A program made the position numbers and the translations under genes. 64,000 nt of DNA from the IMG/VR virus record IMGVR_UViG_3300028573_000014, positions 1 through 64,000 of that record; one strand, given 5' to 3'. This DNA is from a virus. Positions 59,143 through 64,000 of this stretch are shown here, in pieces (position 1 is the first letter of the stretch; each line of letters begins with the position of its first letter). Under the pieces are notes generated by a model. That model saw only the letters and a list, made by a program, of their open reading frames with translations, was not told the DNA's origin and made no database searches.

Positions 59143-59739
59143 ATGAAAACTAAACGACAAGTTGCGCCAATGCTCACAAAAAACCAGTTGATTGATCTAC
59201 TCATTACAGGAATCGCGCATGAACTTGTGAGCGATTATAAAAGCAACTATCCCTCGATTCAAACGCCTGCTAAGAATTACAAGACAATTGAGAAGTTAGT
59301 AAAAACAGGCGTTTTTAAATGGTCTCGCATATACCAATCGGGTGATCATGGTGCTGGCGTATACTTTACTGAGCAGGCGCTAAAACGATATGAGAAAATG
59401 ATCCGAGATCGCGCTTATGGGATCGTGCTCCGAGAGTCAATCTTTGATCTTAAATACGCTCCGAGATTGCGTGAACAGTTTGCAAACGAATCATGGTTAA
59501 AGTACTGCAATACCGAGCCAACTATCTGGCGCTGGTGGAATCACGGTAAGGGAAGTGCTTTTGAGTTTTTAGAGATAACGTTTACTAATGGGCTGGATCA
59601 ACGTGTCGAGATTAACTGCAATTATGACACCGATTGTATGGTCTCTTATGAGGAACGTTTACAACATGCTGATCTGCAATACTCACGCGCTGAAATTGCA
59701 CGTCTACCAATGGTAGAGCTATATCCCTTCTCACTATAG
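59143..59739 (+). CDS. Early protein of unknown function
   Basis: 198 residues. Helical start (LLITGIAHELVSDYKSNYPS), possible winged helix near residues 45-85 (IEKLVKTGVFKWSRIYQS, AGVYFTEQALKRYEKM). Beta C-terminus. Possibly a DNA-binding protein. Confidence 0.55.
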   Translation: MKTKRQVAPMLTKNQLIDLLITGIAHELVSDYKSNYPSIQTPAKNYKTIEKLVKTGVFKWSRIYQSGDHGAGVYFTEQALKRYEKMIRDRAYGIVLRESIFDLKYAPRLREQFANESWLKYCNTEPTIWRWWNHGKGSAFEFLEITFTNGLDQRVEINCNYDTDCMVSYEERLQHADLQYSRAEIARLPMVELYPFSL

Positions 59740-59751
59740 AGGATTCTAACT

Positions 59752-60162
59752 ATGAACACTAAACAAGCCTATGTCGAAGCCTACCGCGTATACCGTCAAT
59801 TTGATGGATCTTGCACCAATTTACAACTATATAGAACGTCTATACTTTGCAAGTATGGCACTATAGGCGCGAAGGCAATTGAATCGAGGGATAACCGATC
59901 CTATGCTTCGCCAATGCCAACAAAAAAGCATGCTTATCCTGCTATTTATCGGGCAACCTATCGGTTAGGGCAAATGTACGAACGTTCGATCTTGCTGGCA
60001 AGGTTTACACGCAATCCAGGAGACTACGACAAGGCGATAGAAGCGGAAAAGATCTTAGATGGCCTGGTGCGAAGCAATCCAGAACACTGGTTATATACTG
60101 ATTTTGTCAATGGGCGCAATTCCATCCGCGCGGCCCGACAATTGGAGTTGATCAATTTATAA
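59752..60162 (+). CDS. Early protein of unknown function
   Basis: 136 residues, basic, Tyr-rich, helical (TKQAYVEAYRVYRQFDGS, AIYRATYRLGQMYERSI). GAGG precedes the ATG by 11 bp. Not recognised. Confidence 0.55.
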   Translation: MNTKQAYVEAYRVYRQFDGSCTNLQLYRTSILCKYGTIGAKAIESRDNRSYASPMPTKKHAYPAIYRATYRLGQMYERSILLARFTRNPGDYDKAIEAEKILDGLVRSNPEHWLYTDFVNGRNSIRAARQLELINL

Positions 60163-60173
60163 CACTTTCGTTA

Positions 60174-60202
60174 TTGACAGTACACTGTAAACCTGCTACA
60201 AT
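60174..60202 (+). promoter_or_regulatory. Early promoter 3 with CAGT-NN-ACTG dyad
   Basis: TTGACA (60174-60179), 17-bp spacer, TACAAT (60197-60202). Dyad CAGTACACTG (60178-60187). Full element TTGACAGTACACTGTAA. It drives the sliding-clamp gene. Confidence 0.8.
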
Positions 60203-60232
60203 TCGATACATAAGCAAATGAGGGACTAAACC

Positions 60233-61852
60233 ATGACAGTAACAAACAACATGCGCCAGAATTGGCAACAATTGAGCGTAAAAAGCAATAATCCTGATTT
60301 CAAGCCTTTCTATGTGCCAATGGCGACAAGCTACCAGGGACGGCGCGCCAATTATGATTATGCAAGGGTTGAGTATACTTTCGAGTACTGGGCAAAGTCA
60401 TTGCAAGGCGAAGCGTCGAATGATCCTTACCTGAGCAATCATGATACAGCATACTTCGCCGACGAATACCGGCAGGCTTATGAAAAGTTTTTAGATAAGT
60501 TTGCCAGCATCGAAGCAGACAAGCGCCAAAAGGATGAGCACGCGGTAAGGATCGCGCTATATCATGCCAACGTGGCAAACGAAACAACATTCGACATTGC
60601 CAGCTATGCCAACGATATGATCTCGGATTATGAGCATAGCGCCGGGTCAATTGTGTCAAGTGTCCTCCAGGAGAATTTAGAGCAGGCGCTTAAACTGCTA
60701 GAAAAAGGATACGGTAAAACGCCAGATCAACATATGGTGCAGATTAAATCTGGCAAGTATGAATTGCAATTAACTGCTACCAATGGTTCTATGTGGTTAC
60801 AAACTGGCGTTACTTATGCGCCAGGGCTGCCGGTTAATATCTTCCTTCCCGCGAAGCGCTTGCAAGACCTGGTTAAGGCATTGCCAGCATTTAGAATCGA
60901 TATGAATACCACGACGCGCGAAGTTGACAGTATTAAGCACTTATACGCGCCTGCTTTGCACCTTGTGTCTGGTTGCGCTAGTGCCAATGTGATCGGCACT
61001 AGAACGCCTAAAAAGGTGCGGGAAATGCCAGCGCTACCAATTGGTGACTATATCCTGATTAATGATGTTATTGGCTTTCGTAGCAAGTTGGAGCAGGCGC
61101 TTGCAATAACGGCAAAAAATGATCGTCGCCCTATACTCGAATGTGTAAACCTCAAGATTGAGAATAACACGCTATCGATTGTCGCCGCGGATGGCTGGCG
61201 CTTGTCGGTAGATAAGATCGAAGTTGAATCGGGCGATATCGCTGGCAATTGGAATTTACACAATACTGATATCCGCGCTTTACTGGCAATACTGCCAGCC
61301 AAAAACGCTCAATCTACATTGACTCTAAGCACGGCGGGCGAGTGTATGTTTTTTGTGTATGATCGCGTGATTGCCTGCTTTACCGCTGTTAAGGGAAAGT
61401 TTCCAGATTATGATCAGATTATTCCTCGTCAACCTGCTATGAACGTAGCGTTAAACCTTAACGATACTATCCGCCAGATAAAGAGTCTCAAACCCTTCTA
61501 TAAGGAAAGCGCTAATACTGTCAAAATTGAGATTGTCCAGGGGACAAGCGGCAATATATATCATGATCCTGCTACCGTAACACTGAGCGCCACAAGCCAG
61601 GAAAAAGGATCTAGAACGGTAGAGCTTAGAGCAGGCGAGTCAACCGGTAATATCAAGGCTTCGGTCAATGGTGCTTACTTGCTGGAGATACTCGAAAAAA
61701 TGGCGAAGGCGCTACCCAAAACAAAAAGCACCATTGAGCCTTCCTTCCTGCTCAGTTTGAGCGATCAAGCACCCTGGAAGATCGACTCGTGGGACGCGCA
61801 AGGCTGCCCGGGTACGACTTATGTTATTATGCCAATGAGTGAACCACGCTAG
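60233..61852 (+). CDS. dnaN: DNA polymerase III beta clamp with N-terminal extension
   Basis: 539 residues, about 165 more than a normal clamp. From residue 165 on the three clamp domains can be followed: YELQLTATNGSMWLQTG and LPAKRLQDLVKALP (domain 1), ENNTLSIVAADGWRLSV and KGKFPDYDQIIP near residue 388 (domain 2, the second almost the family motif), and VNGAYLLEILEKM (domain 3). The first 165 residues are helical, rich in Tyr and Asp, with no recognised match. The clamp tethers a polymerase to DNA; a phage copy may pull host polymerase to its own replication. Own promoter directly upstream; GAGGG precedes the ATG. Confidence 0.8.
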   Translation: MTVTNNMRQNWQQLSVKSNNPDFKPFYVPMATSYQGRRANYDYARVEYTFEYWAKSLQGEASNDPYLSNHDTAYFADEYRQAYEKFLDKFASIEADKRQKDEHAVRIALYHANVANETTFDIASYANDMISDYEHSAGSIVSSVLQENLEQALKLLEKGYGKTPDQHMVQIKSGKYELQLTATNGSMWLQTGVTYAPGLPVNIFLPAKRLQDLVKALPAFRIDMNTTTREVDSIKHLYAPALHLVSGCASANVIGTRTPKKVREMPALPIGDYILINDVIGFRSKLEQALAITAKNDRRPILECVNLKIENNTLSIVAADGWRLSVDKIEVESGDIAGNWNLHNTDIRALLAILPAKNAQSTLTLSTAGECMFFVYDRVIACFTAVKGKFPDYDQIIPRQPAMNVALNLNDTIRQIKSLKPFYKESANTVKIEIVQGTSGNIYHDPATVTLSATSQEKGSRTVELRAGESTGNIKASVNGAYLLEILEKMAKALPKTKSTIEPSFLLSLSDQAPWKIDSWDAQGCPGTTYVIMPMSEPR

Positions 61853-61868
61853 AAAGTTGCTATACTTT

Positions 61869-61902
61869 GGTGATTGACAGATAATTGTCAATCACCTATA
61901 CT
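61869..61902 (+). promoter_or_regulatory. Early promoter 4 with 11-bp inverted repeat
   Basis: TTGACA (61874-61879), 17-bp spacer, TATACT (61897-61902). The -35 lies inside a perfect dyad with arms GGTGATTGACA (61869-61879) and TGTCAATCACC (61886-61896) and a 6-nt loop GATAAT. The dyad fills the spacer. Its centre differs from the CAGT-NN-ACTG of the other promoters, so a second or variant operator is likely. Confidence 0.75.
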
Positions 61903-61938
61903 AAACCTACACGACGCGAACAATTGGAGAAAACAACT

Positions 61939-62601
61939 ATGTATAAATCAAACGACACAACCAGCAAAGTTAAGACCCTCGCCGACGAACTTTACAGCGC
62001 CTTCCAGAACGACAAGCGCAACGATGGGACAGAGTTTGTACATTTGAAGGATGGATCGCCAGAATGGATGACTCAGGTTATCCACACGGCACACGGTGAC
62101 AAGTTCCCCGATGATACCGTTTACGAATTTGTATATCGCGCGGCGATGGCGCTGGCAGACGCTGGCGATTATTTACAGGATGCCATCTCGGAGATTGAGC
62201 CAGATATCTATACTCATGATTTAACCGCGTGGCTTCATGCACGGGTGGATCACATTGAGTATATTGATCAGGCTATCTCGGAATTCGGGCAATTTGACAG
62301 CGGTTTCAACCTGCTCTCAGCGGCCCAGAAAATGCAGATCGATGAGATTAGTTACAGTGTACTGTCAAGCCTGGAAAGCCTCGCAGATGACGCAATAGAG
62401 GAAGAATACCAGGCAGACGAAGAAGAAGAATCACACGGCTTTGACTGGGATAATTATCCGCCGATTCAGTCTCGATTTTACTTCGATCAATTGTGGAAGG
62501 GACGCGATTATTTGCTGGCGGATGTTCACAATAACGATCTAGTCCTGGCTGATCTCGATTATTGGTTCTGGCTTGATACCAATACCTACAGCGCCGAATA
62601 A
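61939..62601 (+). CDS. Acidic early protein of unknown function
   Basis: 220 residues from ATG 61939 with GGAG upstream; earlier starts lie too close to the promoter. Strongly acidic (EEEYQADEEEESHGFDWDNY). Helical with several aromatic residues. Not recognised. Confidence 0.6.
   Translation: MYKSNDTTSKVKTLADELYSAFQNDKRNDGTEFVHLKDGSPEWMTQVIHTAHGDKFPDDTVYEFVYRAAMALADAGDYLQDAISEIEPDIYTHDLTAWLHARVDHIEYIDQAISEFGQFDSGFNLLSAAQKMQIDEISYSVLSSLESLADDAIEEEYQADEEEESHGFDWDNYPPIQSRFYFDQLWKGRDYLLADVHNNDLVLADLDYWFWLDTNTYSAE
62353..62369 (-). promoter_or_regulatory. Exact second copy of the early promoter 3 operator inside a gene
   Basis: On the minus strand the sequence is TTGACAGTACACTGTAA, identical over 17 bp to promoter 3. 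No -10 box lies at the right distance, so it is more likely a binding site than a promoter, perhaps for looping. Confidence 0.55.
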
Positions 62602-62675
62602 GCCAGCGTAAACCGCGCGGACCTGGCAACAGGTCCGCTATACCTCATCAAAGCATAAGAGAAGGCTAAAACACT

Positions 62676-63317
62676 ATGAAAACAGACAATATACACGGCT
62701 TCACAGTAGGACCAGCAAAGATCGGCACAAACAAGATCGCTATCACACGAATCTCAACCGGTAGGGTTGTTCGCTCCTTCAATGCTAGCGATGCTTATAC
62801 CAATTGCCAGCAGGCGCTTGAATGGCTCAAGGAAAACAAAAAAGGCGCTCCGATCTATGTCTCCGACTCTGAGCCGAAATTCTCGCAGTATGTGATCGAT
62901 CATCCTGGCAATGGATACTATGATAAAGCGACCAGCAAGCGCATTAACGCGGCAGCCCAAAAGATCGAGGCGATCAAGTATCTGCAAACCATCGTTAAAC
63001 CAGGCCAAACCGTCTCGGTCTCGCTGGTTAGCGTGGCACGCTCCGGCCTGAGCAGGCGAGTCAAGTTGTTCTATACCGTGAAGGGTCAAAACCTGAATAT
63101 TACAGCCTGCGCGGCGACTATTCTGGGCTGGCATTATGACGGGGACTCGGTGCGTGTCGATGGCTGCGGCACAGATGCGGCGTTCCAGGTTGTGTATCAC
63201 CTTTCCAGCGCTCTATACCCGAAAGGCGCAAAAGTGCCCGCCAGCTATCGCGGGAAGAAGGATGCAAGCGGTTTTGTTCGTGATGGCGGTTATGTTCTGC
63301 TGAATCGCTGGCTATAA
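62676..63317 (+). CDS. Conserved phage-type protein of unknown function
   Basis: 213 residues. The segment VSLVSVARSGLSRRVKLFYT followed by GWHYDGDSVRVDGCGTDAAF resembles proteins widely seen in phage genomes with SRSGMSRR and GCGMD signatures, whose role is unknown to me. GAGAAGG lies upstream. Confidence 0.6.
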   Translation: MKTDNIHGFTVGPAKIGTNKIAITRISTGRVVRSFNASDAYTNCQQALEWLKENKKGAPIYVSDSEPKFSQYVIDHPGNGYYDKATSKRINAAAQKIEAIKYLQTIVKPGQTVSVSLVSVARSGLSRRVKLFYTVKGQNLNITACAATILGWHYDGDSVRVDGCGTDAAFQVVYHLSSALYPKGAKVPASYRGKKDASGFVRDGGYVLLNRWL

Positions 63318-63376
63318 ACTGACAGATCGCACGTAAGCACGCTATACCCGAAAAGCAATAGAGAAAGACAGCGCAA

Positions 63377-64000
63377 CATGAAAACACAATTGACTCCACG
63401 GACAAGTATCAAGACTATTCAGCAAATGATCGCAGATGATTTCCAGGTCTTTATCGACAATGATCTGGCTGAAAACATCCGCAAGCACGCAGGCCGCGAT
63501 CTGATCGTGTGGACTCCTGATCATTTAAAGTGTGTAGCCAATGATCTGCAACTTGAGATTATGACTAACAGCATTGTGTGGTTTGGCACTGGCTATACCA
63601 ATAAGGAATGGAACATTGAAGCGCCAAACCAGATAGATGATTGGAATACTGTTATCAACCATCTCACAACGCCAGAGTTTGATCCCTTCGTGGATGAGTG
63701 GCACGCCGATCAACTTCGCGGTGCATCGTTTGAGTTTGTGCGCACCTTCCTGGATCAGTCTAATAATGATTATTGGTACTGGGAAGACTACAACGTATAC
63801 CCGTTTGAGCATCAGGCGCAGCCCGTTGTCAAGTTGACCGCGTATCGGCTCGGCCTGCTGCGAGATTGTAACCGCGAAAATGGGATCGATGCGCAGACAT
63901 TGACGCGCTTTAAACCACAGGCAAAAAGCGCTGTAAACTGGCTCATCCGACAGGGACTCATGATCAAGCATAAGAATGGCGACATGTTTGTAGCCCTTCT
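63377..64000 (+). CDS. Early protein, cut off by the window end
   Basis: 208 residues so far and still open at 64000, so the gene is incomplete. Begins MKTQLTPRTSIKTIQQMIAD. Acidic, Trp-rich middle (NNDYWYWEDYNVYPF), and a helix-turn-helix-like end (TAYRLGLLRD, then KSAVNWLIRQGLMIKHK with a wing). Possibly a replication or regulatory protein. Confidence 0.6.

Noticed and set aside
1-64000. tRNA genes
   Set aside because: No cloverleaf with TTCGA-type arm was found in the gene-free gaps, read by eye; a covariance search was not possible here.

Overview
This window reads as most of the genome of a long-tailed siphovirus that probably also lives as a plasmid (a phage-plasmid). The left end carries an actin-type partition pair (parM, parR). 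A single run of minus-strand genes about 51 kb long holds a complete HK97-type head, neck and tail set. The right end carries a plus-strand early or replication operon with its own beta sliding clamp. No rRNA, tRNA, CRISPR array, integrase or insertion sequence was seen. Nothing in the sequence fixes the host; a bacterium using sigma70-like promoters and AGGAG-type ribosome sites is certain enough, and a Chloroflexota-like host is only a guess from the SH3 plus clan GH-A lysin.

Layout. 1-3.3 kb (+): small ribbon-helix-helix regulator, parM, parR and a secreted SGNH-like protein, with a small divergent minus-strand gene. 3.3-6.0 kb (-): lysin, holin candidate, secreted metallopeptidase-like protein. 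6.0-28.6 kb (-): tail fibre, tail tip, distal tail protein, tape measure, frameshifted tail chaperone pair, major tail protein, neck proteins, capsid polyprotein, portal-MuF fusion and terminase, in the reverse of the usual late-gene order because the genes are on the minus strand. 28.7-38.7 kb (-): two LexA-like helix-turn-helix proteins, a proteasome-like hydrolase, a second terminase split into two genes, and between its halves a sugar or glycosylation island (aminotransferase, two glycosyltransferases, a methyltransferase) plus an HNH homing endonuclease on the other strand. 38.7-54.4 kb (-): a third glycosyltransferase, then dozens of small, tightly overlapping accessory genes including ThyX, an RNA ligase, a nucleoside deoxyribosyltransferase-like protein, a spermidine-synthase-like protein and several tiny membrane proteins. 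54.0-55.4 kb: a control region with two arrays of 11-bp repeats, a minus-strand promoter, palindromes and direct repeats. 55.4-64.0 kb (+): the early operon, mostly small unknown and zinc-finger proteins around an N-terminally extended beta clamp; the last gene runs off the window.

How it works together. ParM and ParR would segregate the extrachromosomal form; the 11-bp repeat arrays are candidate centromere or control sites. At least three early promoters share one cassette (-35 TTGACA overlapping a CAGT-NN-ACTG dyad), and the same dyad lies at the left-end regulator promoter, so one repressor may tie the early and partition ends together. The most unusual points are the 1125-residue head polyprotein that joins a 2H phosphoesterase, a protease, a scaffold and the major capsid protein; the split second terminase with altered ATPase residues; and a 9-bp motif, AGCAGGCGC, strongly concentrated in the early region.
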